From positions 1 through 64,000 of the forward strand of contig JANYHK010000120.1 of NCBI GenBank assembly GCA_025359105.1: a DNA stretch of 64,000 nt. The letters run 5' to 3'. Of the stretch, positions 33,678 to 42,430 are shown piece by piece. Numbering within the stretch: position 1 is the stretch's first letter; the number at the start of each line of letters is the position of its first letter. A program made the position numbers and the translations under genes. Origin of the DNA: Myxococcales bacterium (lineage in GTDB: Bacteria; Myxococcota_A; Polyangia; Polyangiales; Polyangiaceae). The notes beneath the pieces were generated by a model, which saw nothing but the letters and a program-made list of their open reading frames with translations, was not told the DNA's origin and did no database searches.

Positions 33678-35747
33678 ATGCACGCCGCCTGGTGGATGCT
33701 GGGGGCCCTCGCCGTGCTGGCGATCGCCTACCGCTACTACTCCGCGTTCCTCGCGGCGCGCGTGCTTTGCCTCGACGACACGCGCATTACTGCCGCGCAT
33801 GTGCACGAGGACGGCCACGATTTTCACCCGACCAACCGCTGGGTGCTCTTCGGCCACCACTTCGCTGCCATCACCGGCGCCGGCCCCCTCATCGGGCCCG
33901 TCCTGGCGGCGCAGTTCGGGTTCTATCCGGGGTTCTTGTGGATCCTCTTCGGCGTCGTCCTCGGCGGCGCCGTCCACGACTTCGTGATCCTCGTCGCGAG
34001 CACGCGGCGCGGTGGGCGGAGCCTGGCGGAGATCGCGAAGGACGAGCTCGGCCCGACGCTGGGCCTCGTCACGGCGGTGGCCATCCTTTTCATCGTCGTC
34101 ATCGCGCTCGCCGGCCTCGGCAACGTCGTGGTCGGCGCGCTGATGGAGAGCGCATGGGGCGTCTTCACCGTCGGCGCGTCGATCCCGATCGCGCTGGCGA
34201 TGGGCCTCTACATCTACAAGCTCCGCGGCGGCACCGTCCGTGCGATCAAGGAGGCGTCGGCGGGCGGGGTCGTCCTCCTCCTCCTCGCGCTCGTGCTCGG
34301 CAAGACCGTCGGTGACTCGTCGTACGCCGAGCACCTCAAGCTCTCGAAGACCGCGCTCACGCTCGCGATGGCCGCGTACGGCTTCACGGCGAGCGTGCTG
34401 CCGGTGTGGCTGCTGCTCTGCCCGCGCGACTACCTCTCGAGCTACCTGAAGATTGGCACCATCGGCGCCCTCGTCGTCGGCGTCGTCGTGGTGAACCCCG
34501 AGATCCAGATGCCGGGCGTGACGCAGTACATCCACGGCGGCGGGCCCATCCTCAAGGGGCCGCTCTTTCCCTTCGTCTTCATCACGATCGCGTGCGGCGC
34601 GATTAGCGGATTTCACGCGCTCGTCGCCAGCGGCACGACGCCGAAGATGATCGACAAGGAGACCGACTGCCGCGCCATCGGTTACGGGGCGATGCTCATG
34701 GAGGGGCTCGTCGGCATCACGGCGCTCATCGCGGCCTGCGTGCTCCCGCCCGAGGACTACGTGACGATCAACACCGACCCCAAGGTGGCCATCGTCGCCA
34801 CGGACGCCACGCACGGCGAGGGGCTCGCGCGCTCCCGCGACGAGCTCGGGCGGGCAGCGGTGGTGTTCGATGCCCACGACCGGAAGCTCCTGCGCCTGGA
34901 CGAACGTTCGCTCGACGATCTCGCGGCGTCGAAGATCCCTGCGTCCACGGCGCTCGCGCTGTCCAACGGCGCGCTCGCGGCGCTCGGCTACCACGCCGAT
35001 CCCGCCGAGGCGCGCGCGACGATGCTCGAGGACGCCGACTTCGCGCGCCTCGGTCTGCACGTCAAGGAGCTCCCCGCGCTCTCGCGCGCGAGCGGCGAGG
35101 TGGTGGCGGCGCGAACCGGCGGCGGCGTGTCGCTGGCGATCGGCATGGCGCGCGTCTTCAGCGGGCTGCCCGGCATGAAGACGCTGCTCGCGTACTGGTA
35201 CCACTTCGCGATCATGTTCGAGGCGCTGTTCATCCTGACGACGATCGACACCGGCACACGCATCGGCCGCTTCTTGATGCAGGAGATGATCGCGCGCGTG
35301 TCCCCGGCGCTCGGCCGGCCGCAGAGCCGCGTGGGGTCGGTCCTGGCGACGCTCCTCATCGTCGGCGGGTGGAGCTACTTCATCCTCACCGGCAACATCA
35401 CGACGATCTGGCCGATGTTCGGCATCGCCAACCAGCTCCTCGCGTGCACGGCGCTCTGCGTCGCGACGACGATCCTCCTGCGCGAGGCGAAGAAGAAGAT
35501 CTACGCGCTCGCGACGATGCTCCCGCTGGCGTTCGTCGGCACCACCACGGTCACCGCCGCGGTAGAGAGCGTGTACCTGATCTACTGGCCGATGACGGCG
35601 CAGGCCGCGACCCGCACGACCGGCCTCGTGAACGTGACCGTCACGGTGCTCCTGCTCGTGTGCGTGCTGCTCATCGTCGTGGGCAGCGTCGCGCGTTGGC
35701 TAGGGCTCGCGCGTCGCGCGCCGGATGCGCCGGTTGCGTCGACTTGA
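33678..35747 (+). CDS. cstA: Carbon starvation protein CstA, pyruvate/peptide transporter family
   Basis: A 689-residue polytopic membrane protein. Family motifs are visible: N-R-W-V-L-F-G-H-H-F-A-A-I-T-G-A-G-P-L near the N-terminus, FYPGFLWILFGVVLGGAVHD, and FALFILTTIDTGTRIGRF-like EALFILTTIDTGTRIGRF, then W-P-M-F-G-I-A-N-Q-L-L-A. An extramembrane insert of about 110 residues (about 365-480) separates the halves. CstA transports pyruvate or peptides in enteric bacteria. The stop overlaps the next gene by one base (TGATG), so the two are likely co-translated. Confidence 0.93.
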   Translation: MHAAWWMLGALAVLAIAYRYYSAFLAARVLCLDDTRITAAHVHEDGHDFHPTNRWVLFGHHFAAITGAGPLIGPVLAAQFGFYPGFLWILFGVVLGGAVHDFVILVASTRRGGRSLAEIAKDELGPTLGLVTAVAILFIVVIALAGLGNVVVGALMESAWGVFTVGASIPIALAMGLYIYKLRGGTVRAIKEASAGGVVLLLLALVLGKTVGDSSYAEHLKLSKTALTLAMAAYGFTASVLPVWLLLCPRDYLSSYLKIGTIGALVVGVVVVNPEIQMPGVTQYIHGGGPILKGPLFPFVFITIACGAISGFHALVASGTTPKMIDKETDCRAIGYGAMLMEGLVGITALIAACVLPPEDYVTINTDPKVAIVATDATHGEGLARSRDELGRAAVVFDAHDRKLLRLDERSLDDLAASKIPASTALALSNGALAALGYHADPAEARATMLEDADFARLGLHVKELPALSRASGEVVAARTGGGVSLAIGMARVFSGLPGMKTLLAYWYHFAIMFEALFILTTIDTGTRIGRFLMQEMIARVSPALGRPQSRVGSVLATLLIVGGWSYFILTGNITTIWPMFGIANQLLACTALCVATTILLREAKKKIYALATMLPLAFVGTTTVTAAVESVYLIYWPMTAQAATRTTGLVNVTVTVLLLVCVLLIVVGSVARWLGLARRAPDAPVAST

Positions 35748-35983
35748 TGGGTACGCTTCTCTCCTACGTGCTCCTCGCGGCCTTGCTCGCGCACGCCGGA
35801 GCGCACGTCGCGCTGCTCGTGACCTTGGCGCGTCGCAAACCACGGTACCGGGCCGTCGTCGCGCTCGTCCTGCCGCCGCTCGCGCCTTACTACGGGTGGA
35901 TGGCGGGGGCGGGGAGGCTGTCGCTCCTCTGGCTCGCGGGCCTCGGGGTCTACGCGGCCGGGGTAGCTTTGGCGAACCTTTGA
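35747..35983 (+). CDS. Small two- or three-helix membrane protein coupled to CstA
   Basis: A 78-residue hydrophobic protein beginning MGTLLSYVLLAALLAHAGAH, with a basic loop A-R-R-K-P-R-Y-R and two further hydrophobic stretches (VVALVLPPLAPYYGWM and LLWLAGLGVYAAGVALA). Its ATG shares a base with the cstA stop codon, so translational coupling is likely. In E. coli a small protein, YbdD, accompanies CstA, but this sequence is not obviously YbdD. It may be an accessory subunit. Confidence 0.65.
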   Translation: MGTLLSYVLLAALLAHAGAHVALLVTLARRKPRYRAVVALVLPPLAPYYGWMAGAGRLSLLWLAGLGVYAAGVALANL

Positions 35984-36133
35984 CGCCGGAGGGGGGGGCC
36001 GCTCTCGCTGCTCCTGCGCGGCCGAACGGAAAATGGAGAAGCGGCCGAAGACGCCTGAGCGTCCCCGCCGCTGTTGCGATTCGATCGGCGACCCAGGCAG
36101 AAGCCGCGAAGATCCCGAGAAACGAAGCCGACG

Positions 36134-36301
36134 TTACTTGGCGTCGGGCTTCTTCGCGTCGGCCGCCTTGAGGTCGTAGCCCTCCGGATGGACCGCGAAC
36201 TTCGGCGTGCCGAGGCGGCGGAGCGTGCGCTTGTTGCGCTTACCGGCCATCGTGGCCTTGCGCTTGCGGATGCGGTCGAACTGCTGCGTCGACGAAACCA
36301 T
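36134..36301 (-). CDS. Small basic protein
   Basis: A 55-residue Lys/Arg-rich protein from ATG 36301: a short STQQFDRIRKRKATMAGKRN segment, then RTLRRLGTPKFAVHPEG and an acidic-basic tail. Its composition resembles small nucleic-acid- or ribosome-associated proteins. No family is recognised, but it sits alone with clear codon bias and is probably real. The flanking gaps (about 150 bases each side) hold nothing else I can identify. Confidence 0.5.
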   Translation of the reverse strand: MVSSTQQFDRIRKRKATMAGKRNKRTLRRLGTPKFAVHPEGYDLKAADAKKPDAK

Positions 36302-36455
36302 TGGAAACCTCTGCGCTTTTTGCGCTTCGGGCGGGACGCCCAAGAAGTCGCGGGACGCGCAAGATGGCCGGAGAGAGCCCCTCTGTCAAGCGGCGTCCAA
36401 TGTGGGGAAAGGGAGATGAGCCCTGTGGGGCTTCTGGGCTAGTCTGCGCGCCGCC

Positions 36456-37118
36456 ATGAGCCCTGCCGCGCCCGTGATGCCGCCGCGTCCGAAGCCCATA
36501 CTTCGCGGCGTCTCGCACCAGATCGCCTTCTTCGTCGCGCTTGCGGCGACGGCGCTGCTGGTTCGCACCACGACCTCCCCGCGCGCAGCCGCGGCCGCCG
36601 CGATCTACGGCGCCTCCCTGTCGACGCTCCTGGGAATCAGCGCCCTCTACCATCGCAAGACCTGGGCGCCGGGGCCGCGGATGGTCATGCGGCGGGTCGA
36701 CCACTCCGCGATCTTCATCCTCATCGCGGGCACCTACACGCCGCTTTTCTGGCTGCTCGATCCCGACGCCGCCCACCGGCCGCTCTGGATCATCTGGGTG
36801 GGCGCCGCCCTCGGTGTGGGCAAATCGCTGCTCTGGCCCCGCGCCCCCAAGTGGCTTACCGCAGCGCTTTACGTGGTGCTCGGTTGGGCGGTCCTCGGCG
36901 ACGTGTTTCGGCTGCGCCACGCGATGGGGCCGCCCGCGCTTTGGCTGATGGTCTTAGGCGGCGTCGTGTACTCGCTGGGCGCCGTCGTTTACGCGCGGCG
37001 TCGGCCCGATCCGGCGCCACTCGTCTTCGGGTACCACGAGATCTTCCACGCCCTGGTCCTCGTCGCCAGCGCGTGCCACTTCGCGCACGTCGTGCTCGTC
37101 CTGCGCGCCGCTGAGTAG
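36456..37118 (+). CDS. Hemolysin III / PAQR family membrane protein
   Basis: A 220-residue protein with seven hydrophobic helices. The conserved metal-site residues of the HlyIII/PAQR fold are seen: S-A-L-Y-H, R-R-V-D-H-S-A-I-F, and F-G-Y-H-E-I-F-H near the C-terminus (helix 6), followed by A-C-H-F-A-H. Members such as YqfA and Bacillus HlyIII are membrane proteins, some with ceramidase-like chemistry; the hemolysin name does not imply a toxin. Confidence 0.88.
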   Translation: MSPAAPVMPPRPKPILRGVSHQIAFFVALAATALLVRTTTSPRAAAAAAIYGASLSTLLGISALYHRKTWAPGPRMVMRRVDHSAIFILIAGTYTPLFWLLDPDAAHRPLWIIWVGAALGVGKSLLWPRAPKWLTAALYVVLGWAVLGDVFRLRHAMGPPALWLMVLGGVVYSLGAVVYARRRPDPAPLVFGYHEIFHALVLVASACHFAHVVLVLRAAE

Positions 37119-37194
37119 CCACGGGGAGCCGCGTCGACCGCCGCCGTGCACGTGCCGCGCGTAAACATCGGAGGGGCGCGCTACGATCAGAGGC

Positions 37195-38079
37195 ATGCGC
37201 GGGCGTCCGCTTCGCCAGCTCCTCTTCCGTCTCCATGCGCTCCTCGGGGTCGCCGCCTGCGCGTGCCAGACGCCGCATGGGTCTCCCGCCGACCCCGCCG
37301 ACGGGGGCGGGTGCAGCGGCTCGCTCGACGCCGCCGACTTCGCGTGCGTCTTGCGCGTCGACGGCGCGGTGACTGATCTCGCAGGCGCGCCGGTGCCGCA
37401 CGCGGCAGTGTCGATGTGCTCGCGCCAGTGCTACGGCGCAGCGGCGGGCGCAGACGGGCGCTTCTCCATCGCGGTCGGCGCCTTCCTGCGGTCGAGCGAC
37501 TACGCCCTGCACGTGAGCGGGCGTCCGGACTTCGCCGACGTCTACGCGAAGGTTCCAGTGCCCGCGAACGGGGCGATCACCCTCGCGTCGCCGGTGCGCG
37601 TTCCACGGCTTCCCGCCTCGGGTCCGCCGCTGCCCGCCGCGGCGGGACCGGCCCTGCAACTCGCGAGCGGCGACGTGGCGCTCGATATCCCTGCCGGCGT
37701 GACCTTCACCGTCGACGTCGCCGACGTCGCCATCGGCCCGCTCGGCCGTCAGCTACGGAGCGTCCGCGTCCCGCTCGACGCGATGCCGGACTTCGCGCGC
37801 AGCGTCCCCGACGTGGCAGCGCTCTACGCGCTCGCACCTCCCGGCGCCGCGTCGTCGGCGCCGCTCGCCGTGCACCTGACGAACGCCGCGGGATTGCCCG
37901 CGTCCTCGATCGTCGAGCTCTATGTCCTCGACGACGACTACCGTCCGCTGCCGCCCACCGCAGGTAGTGCGAAGCATGCTGCAAGGGCGCACGTCTCCGC
38001 AGATGGCCGCACCATCGACACCGATCTCGGCGAGGGAATCACGAGCCTCACCTGGCTCGTGGTGCGGAAGTCGCCATGA
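37195..38079 (+). CDS. Lipoprotein with carboxypeptidase-regulatory-like domain
   Basis: A 294-residue lipoprotein (signal with V-A-A-C, Cys22). After a short Pro/Asp/Gly segment, a beta-sandwich-like domain (about 50-135) reads V-D-G-A-V-T-D-L-A-G-A-P-V-P-H-A-A-V and G-A-D-G-R-F-S-I-A-V-G, the pattern of carboxypeptidase regulatory-like or Big-type domains. A second beta-rich region fills the rest. No catalytic residues are apparent. It is probably an envelope protein of unknown role. Confidence 0.65.
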   Translation: MRGRPLRQLLFRLHALLGVAACACQTPHGSPADPADGGGCSGSLDAADFACVLRVDGAVTDLAGAPVPHAAVSMCSRQCYGAAAGADGRFSIAVGAFLRSSDYALHVSGRPDFADVYAKVPVPANGAITLASPVRVPRLPASGPPLPAAAGPALQLASGDVALDIPAGVTFTVDVADVAIGPLGRQLRSVRVPLDAMPDFARSVPDVAALYALAPPGAASSAPLAVHLTNAAGLPASSIVELYVLDDDYRPLPPTAGSAKHAARAHVSADGRTIDTDLGEGITSLTWLVVRKSP

Positions 38080-38135
38080 ATCGTAGCGATCGGGACGAAA
38101 CGAATGCTAGCGTTAGAGCTTCGCAGGAGGTCCGC

Positions 38136-38495
38136 ATGTTCGCTTTCCGCAAAGTTTTCTTGTGCTCGATCGTCGCGTCCATTGCCCTCGTTGCCGCCTG
38201 CAACGGAGACGACACAGTTGCACCCGCTGGCAAGACCAGCTCGTCGTCTTCCGGAAGCAGCGGCACCAGCGGCTCCAGCGGAGGCTCGACCTCCGGGACG
38301 CCGAGCACGCCGCCTCCGGACGCCGGCGGCACCAGCAGCGGCGGGAGCAGCAGCGGAGCGAGCAGCGGCGGCATCGACGCCGGGAAGGACGCCGGCAAGA
38401 GGGATGGCGGTGACGGCGGTGGCACCGAAGGCGGAGCCGACACCGGCACCGATACCGGCACAGACGCCTCCGCCGACGCGGACGATTCGGGCTGA
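38136..38495 (+). CDS. Low-complexity Ser/Gly/Asp lipoprotein
   Basis: A 119-residue lipoprotein preceded by a strong CAGGAGG ribosome-binding site. The signal ends L-V-A-A-C-N. Everything after is low complexity: Ser/Gly/Thr blocks, then Asp/Ala/Gly repeats such as G-T-D-T-G-T-D-T. The second base of its codons makes it unlike a catalytic domain. It is likely a flexible surface lipoprotein or a linker remnant. A terminator follows 29 bases later. Confidence 0.65.
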   Translation: MFAFRKVFLCSIVASIALVAACNGDDTVAPAGKTSSSSSGSSGTSGSSGGSTSGTPSTPPPDAGGTSSGGSSSGASSGGIDAGKDAGKRDGGDGGGTEGGADTGTDTGTDASADADDSG

Positions 38496-38524
38496 TCGTT
38501 CCGCCGCAAACGCCTGACAGAGCA

Positions 38525-38563
38525 AAACCCGTCCCCAACGCGCGTGCGTTGGTGGACGGGTTT
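38525..38563. terminator. Bidirectional intrinsic terminator
   Basis: A nearly perfect hairpin with about 17 base pairs: AAACCCGTCC (38525-38534) and GGACGGGTTT (38554-38563) close the stem, with CCAACGC pairing GCGTTGG inside and one bulged T. A-rich and T-rich ends on opposite sides allow termination in both directions, separating the lipoprotein gene from the convergent AgmX-type gene. Confidence 0.85.
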
Positions 38564-38618
38564 CTGCTGTTACGAGCTCAGCGTCCCTGTCCGGTGTCCG
38601 GCCCCGCCGGTGCGCGGT

Positions 38619-40118
38619 TCAGTTCGTGGGGCGGACGGTGACGTTTGCCGAGTAGGTCGGCATCGCGAAGCTGGGCACTTTGGCCTTGCCGAGCGCGGCC
38701 TTGATGCAGGCTTCTGCCGGCTTGCCGGCCGCGTTGCCGGTCACGACGACGCTCTGAACGCTGCCGTTCGACCCGAAGGTGATCGACGCGCGGGAGACGG
38801 GCTCGTCCGGCTTGAGGCACGCGCGTGCGGAGGGGAGGGCCGCGCCGATCGCGCCGGTGACCGCGCCCTGCGACGGCTTCTGCGGCACGCTGCCCGCGGC
38901 GATCGCCGGATCGTTCGGTGCCGGCGCGAGGGCCGTGTCCTGTGAGGCGGGCGTCGGGGCCGGAGGCACCGGCACGGCAGCCGACTGCTTCATCGCGTCG
39001 GCGAGCGCACCCGTCGGGCCGGGAGCCGGCGGCAGATCCTTGGCGACGAGCTTCGGATCGATCTTGTCGGTCGGCTCGGCCTTCGCCATGCGCGGACCGC
39101 TCGGCTTTCGCGGCGCAGCGTTTGGATTCGCGTTCGGAGCGCCGGCCGCAGCCGCCACCTTGCTGCCGCCACCGACGGTGCCCTTGGGCGCGTCGTCCGT
39201 CTTGCCGTCGTCCGGCGTCGCCGCAGCGAGTGCGGCGGTCGTCGCCGCGGGGGTCGGATCGGCCGCCGTCGGTACGGCAGCCTGCGCCGCCGGATCGGCT
39301 GCGGTCGGAACGACGACCGCGACGGCCTGCGCCTGCTGCGCCGCCTTCTTCGCCTGCTGCGTCCTGACCACGAAGAACGCGCCCGCTGCGAGCGCGGCGA
39401 TGGTCGCGAGACCGCCGACGAGCATCAGCGCGCCGCTCGCCTTCTTCTCGTTCTTCTTCTCGTTGCCGCGGACGATCCCAGCCGAGGCAGGCTGCGAGGC
39501 GAGGACCGCCGACGCGACCGCGCCCGACATCGCGGGCGCGCTCATCGGCGCCTGGGAGTTGCGGTGCGAGAGCGGCGGCTGCGAGTTGCGGGCGTCGTCG
39601 TCGTCGAACAGCGGCTGCGACGCGAGCGGGGTCGACTGCGCGCGGCTGGAGGCCATCGGATCGGAGGCGGCGGCCGCCTTCAGGTCGACGACACCGGAGT
39701 CATGCGCTTTCGCCTCTGCGGCGCGGAGCACTCCGCTTGGCGGCGAGCTCACCGGCTGCGAGCGAACAGAGGGCGGCGGCGGCGTGTTCGCCATCCGAGC
39801 CAGATCCTGAAAGCTCCGCCTCTCGCGCGTCGTCGTCGTGCTGTTCGCCATATGACCCTCCGACTGGGGACCGCCTCGACTCGAGGAAGCCGCGCCCATC
39901 GATGCGGCCGTCTTATGACCTTCTTCGGGCGTCGATGGAAGGGGAGCGTCCAAGAATTTTTCGCCGTCTGTGTGGGCTTTTGTCGCATTATTCGCGACGT
40001 TTGCGTCGATCACGGCGGCGCGCGCCTCCCATTCCTCCGAGGAAATGGCGGGCTCCGGCCACTCACCGAGAACCTGGAGCAGCGCACGGTCCCTCGCGTC
40101 TTTCCGCGTCTCACTCAC
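38619..40118 (-). CDS. Single-pass membrane protein with AgmX/PglI-type C-terminus, downstream of sigma factor
   Basis: A 499-residue protein from GTG 40118, chosen for a GGGAG ribosome-binding site inside the sigma gene. The N-terminus is cytoplasmic and low complexity; one transmembrane helix ASGALMLVGGLATIAALAAG lies about residues 220-245. An Ala/Pro/Asp-rich periplasmic stalk follows, and the last 85 residues form a TonB-C-like domain: R-A-C-L-K-P-D-E-P-V-S, G-S-V-Q-S-V-V-V-T-G and A-C-I-K-A-A-L-G-K-A-K-V-P. This domain is seen in myxobacterial AgmX and PglI proteins. The position right after a sigma gene suggests an anti-sigma or envelope-sensing role. Confidence 0.7.
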   Translation of the reverse strand: MSETRKDARDRALLQVLGEWPEPAISSEEWEARAAVIDANVANNATKAHTDGEKFLDAPLPSTPEEGHKTAASMGAASSSRGGPQSEGHMANSTTTTRERRSFQDLARMANTPPPPSVRSQPVSSPPSGVLRAAEAKAHDSGVVDLKAAAASDPMASSRAQSTPLASQPLFDDDDARNSQPPLSHRNSQAPMSAPAMSGAVASAVLASQPASAGIVRGNEKKNEKKASGALMLVGGLATIAALAAGAFFVVRTQQAKKAAQQAQAVAVVVPTAADPAAQAAVPTAADPTPAATTAALAAATPDDGKTDDAPKGTVGGGSKVAAAAGAPNANPNAAPRKPSGPRMAKAEPTDKIDPKLVAKDLPPAPGPTGALADAMKQSAAVPVPPAPTPASQDTALAPAPNDPAIAAGSVPQKPSQGAVTGAIGAALPSARACLKPDEPVSRASITFGSNGSVQSVVVTGNAAGKPAEACIKAALGKAKVPSFAMPTYSANVTVRPTN

Positions 40119-40119
40119 G

Positions 40120-40740
40120 TCACAGGCTCCCTTCATCGAGGTCGAAGCCGCGTTCCGACAGAAACTCCCTGAGCTTGCGCCGCGCTTCGTGGACGCGCCA
40201 CGCGATCGTCCCCTCCGGCGCGCCGAGGACTTGCGCGGCGTCCTCGTGGGACCGGCCGTCGATGCACACCAGGATCAGCGTCGTCCGGAGGGTCTCGCTG
40301 AGGCGGTCGATGCCCTCGCAAAGGGCGAAGTAGACCTCCTTTCGAGAGGCCTGCCCGCGGGGATCGCTCGTCGGCCCGCTGCCCTTCTCGCTGAGGACGG
40401 CGTCGAGGCGCGGATCGTCGGCGTCGGCGCCGGTGCGGGCGGTCTTTCGCGCCCGGATGGTGTTGAGCGAGAGGTTGACCGTGATGCGGTAAAACCAGGT
40501 GTACGGCTCGCTCCGCCCGTCGAAGCGTGCGAGCGCCTGGTAGGCGCGGATGAACGTCTCCTGCGTGACGTCCTCGGCTTCGGCGCGGTCACGAAGCATG
40601 TGGACCGCGAGCCTGTGGATACGCGGCTGGTGGCGGCGAACGAGCTGGCCGAAGGCCACGTTGTCCCCGCGCTTGGCGCGATCGACCAGATCGCGATCGG
40701 TCAGCTTAGCCATCGGCCTTCCGGCAGTGTTCGCGCCCAT
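40120..40740 (-). CDS. RNA polymerase sigma factor, sigma-70 family (ECF type)
   Basis: A 206-residue sigma factor. ATG 40740 follows a GGTGGGGG ribosome-binding site; a longer reading from 40842 adds residues unlike the family. Sigma region 2 contains FGQLVRRHQPRIHRLAVHML and AEDVTQETFIRAYQAL, and region 4 reads LSETLRTTLILVCIDGRSHE with VLGAPEGTIAWRVHEARRKL. Length and the sigma2-sigma4 structure define an extracytoplasmic function factor. It directs transcription of envelope or stress genes; targets are unknown. The partner gene begins within a couple of bases of its stop. Confidence 0.9.
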   Translation of the reverse strand: MGANTAGRPMAKLTDRDLVDRAKRGDNVAFGQLVRRHQPRIHRLAVHMLRDRAEAEDVTQETFIRAYQALARFDGRSEPYTWFYRITVNLSLNTIRARKTARTGADADDPRLDAVLSEKGSGPTSDPRGQASRKEVYFALCEGIDRLSETLRTTLILVCIDGRSHEDAAQVLGAPEGTIAWRVHEARRKLREFLSERGFDLDEGSL

Positions 40741-41074
40741 GGAGAGAGCGCCCCCACCGCCACCTTGGTGTATCCGAGGCGGAACCGAGGTGATCTCGAG
40801 ACCGGCCGGAAGCAGCTCAGGGCAGGACGATAGCGTAAGCACGCCTCTTTTAACAATTTAGGGACGACTAGCCTTGGATCCGATGTGGCTGGACGGGGCG
40901 GTTTCCTCCCGCACGGGCAACCGCTCGTAATGAATCGTAAAGTGCTGACCGTTGTGCGAAAAAGGGGAACATCCTCCTACGCCAGACCGTTCGCGACGGG
41001 TCATAATCGCCCGGCATCGAAATTAACGCCCGACGCCCCACGACTAGCGCGCGCCCCCCTTTCTGGAGATCTGA
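40741..41074. promoter_or_regulatory. Divergent intergenic region between sigma factor and macA
   Basis: A 334-base gap with no gene. On the minus strand TTGTTA (complement of 40851-40856) and TATCGT (complement of 40827-40832) are 18 bases apart and could be a weak promoter for the sigma operon. On the plus strand CATAAT (41004-41009) could be a -10 box for macA, but no good -35 box accompanies it. I see no strong palindrome or RNA structure. Confidence 0.3.
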
Positions 41075-42430
41075 ATGGCCGACACGACTGCGGTGACCGA
41101 AGAGCTTCGTCGTGCCCTGGCTGCCGAAGAAGGAGGGCGTCGCTGGCTTCGGCGTGGGGCCATCGCGGGCGGGATCGCGCTCGTGGTCGGCGCCGGCCTC
41201 CTCTGGAGGGCGAAGCACCAGCCGCCCCCGCCGGCGAAGTTCGTCACCGCGCAGGTGGTCGTCGGGGACATCGCCGAGAAGGTGCAGGCCACCGGCGCGG
41301 TCCAGCCGATGCTCCAGGTCAACGTGGGCGCGCAGGTCAACGGCCGCGTGACGCGCGTGCTCGTGGACTTCAACACCCTCGTGCACAAGGGCGACGTGCT
41401 CGCCGAGATCGATCCTTCGATCTACGGCACGCAGGTGAGCGCGGGGCAGTCGCAGCTGCTCGCGGGCCGCGCCCAGCTCGATCAGGTCAAGGCGCAGGCG
41501 GACACCACGAAGGCGCAGGTCGAGACCGCGCGGGCCCAGATGGAGACGGCGAAGATCGCCTATGAGCGCGTCAAGCGCCTCTTCGAGCAGAACCTCGCGA
41601 GCAAGGCGGACCTCGACGCCGCCAAGGGCGCCTACGACGCCGCGAAGGCGCAGCACGACGCCGCCCTCGCGACGTACGAGGGCTCCATGGCCGGCGTCAC
41701 GAGCGCGCGAGCCAGTATCGGCGCGCAGCAAGCGCAGCTGAATCAGCTCACCACCAACCTCGGCTACACGAAGATCTACGCCCCGGTCGACGGCGTCGTC
41801 GTCACGCGCAGCATCGACCCGGGCGCCACCGTCGTCGCGAGCTTCCAGGCGCCCGTGCTCTTCGTGATCGCGCAGGACTTGAAGAAGATGCGCGTCCTCG
41901 CCGACGTCGACGAGGCCGACGTCGGCAAGCTCAAGGACGGCATGGAGGCGGACGCCGTCGTCGACGCGTTCCCTGGCGAGTCCTTCCACGGCGTGGTCCA
42001 GCAGGTGCGCTTCAGCCCCAACAACGTGCAGGGCGTCGTCACCTACTCGGCGGTCATCGAGGTGCAGAACCCCGAGGAGAAGCTCCGTCCCGGCATGACG
42101 GCGACGGTGACGATCAAGACGCGCGAAGTCAAGGGAGCGCTCCGCCTTCCAAACGCGGCGCTCCGCTACAAGCCGAGCCCCGCCCTCGGACCCGACGGCA
42201 AGCCGGTGCTGCAGGCGCCCGAGCCGCCGCTGCCGAAGGGGCAGGGGCGCATCTTCCTCCTCACGAGCGACAAGGCGGGCGACGAGAAGGACGAGCAGAA
42301 GACGGTGCCGATCGGCATCACCGACGGCATCTTCACCGAGCTGCTCCCCGGCCCCGTCGCCGCCGGCGTGAAGGTCGTCACCGACGAGAACGAGACCGAA
42401 GAGCAGAAAAAGAAGAAGAAGGGGAACTGA
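41075..42430 (+). CDS. macA: Periplasmic adaptor (membrane fusion) protein, MacA-like
   Basis: A 451-residue adaptor of an ABC-type tripartite efflux system. A TM anchor lies at about 28-46 (AIAGGIALVVGAGLLW). The barrel-sandwich hybrid begins VVVGDIAEKVQATGAVQP and returns at IYAPVDGVVVTRSIDPGATV, with a helical hairpin of about 110 residues between. The beta-barrel has LADVDEADVGKLKDG and YSAVIEVQNPEEKLRPGMTA. MacA links the inner-membrane transporter to an outer-membrane channel; no TolC gene is in the window. The stop overlaps the start of the ATPase gene (TGATG). Confidence 0.88.
   Translation: MADTTAVTEELRRALAAEEGGRRWLRRGAIAGGIALVVGAGLLWRAKHQPPPPAKFVTAQVVVGDIAEKVQATGAVQPMLQVNVGAQVNGRVTRVLVDFNTLVHKGDVLAEIDPSIYGTQVSAGQSQLLAGRAQLDQVKAQADTTKAQVETARAQMETAKIAYERVKRLFEQNLASKADLDAAKGAYDAAKAQHDAALATYEGSMAGVTSARASIGAQQAQLNQLTTNLGYTKIYAPVDGVVVTRSIDPGATVVASFQAPVLFVIAQDLKKMRVLADVDEADVGKLKDGMEADAVVDAFPGESFHGVVQQVRFSPNNVQGVVTYSAVIEVQNPEEKLRPGMTATVTIKTREVKGALRLPNAALRYKPSPALGPDGKPVLQAPEPPLPKGQGRIFLLTSDKAGDEKDEQKTVPIGITDGIFTELLPGPVAAGVKVVTDENETEEQKKKKKGN

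Noticed and set aside
35747..35983. Assignment as YbdD, the usual CstA partner
   Set aside because: The sequence is hydrophobic with two to three helices, while YbdD is a short soluble basic protein.
36456..37118. Hemolysin III as a companion toxin to the cytolysin
   Set aside because: HlyIII/PAQR proteins are membrane receptors or ceramidase-like enzymes; the name does not support a toxin role and it is 5 kb away.
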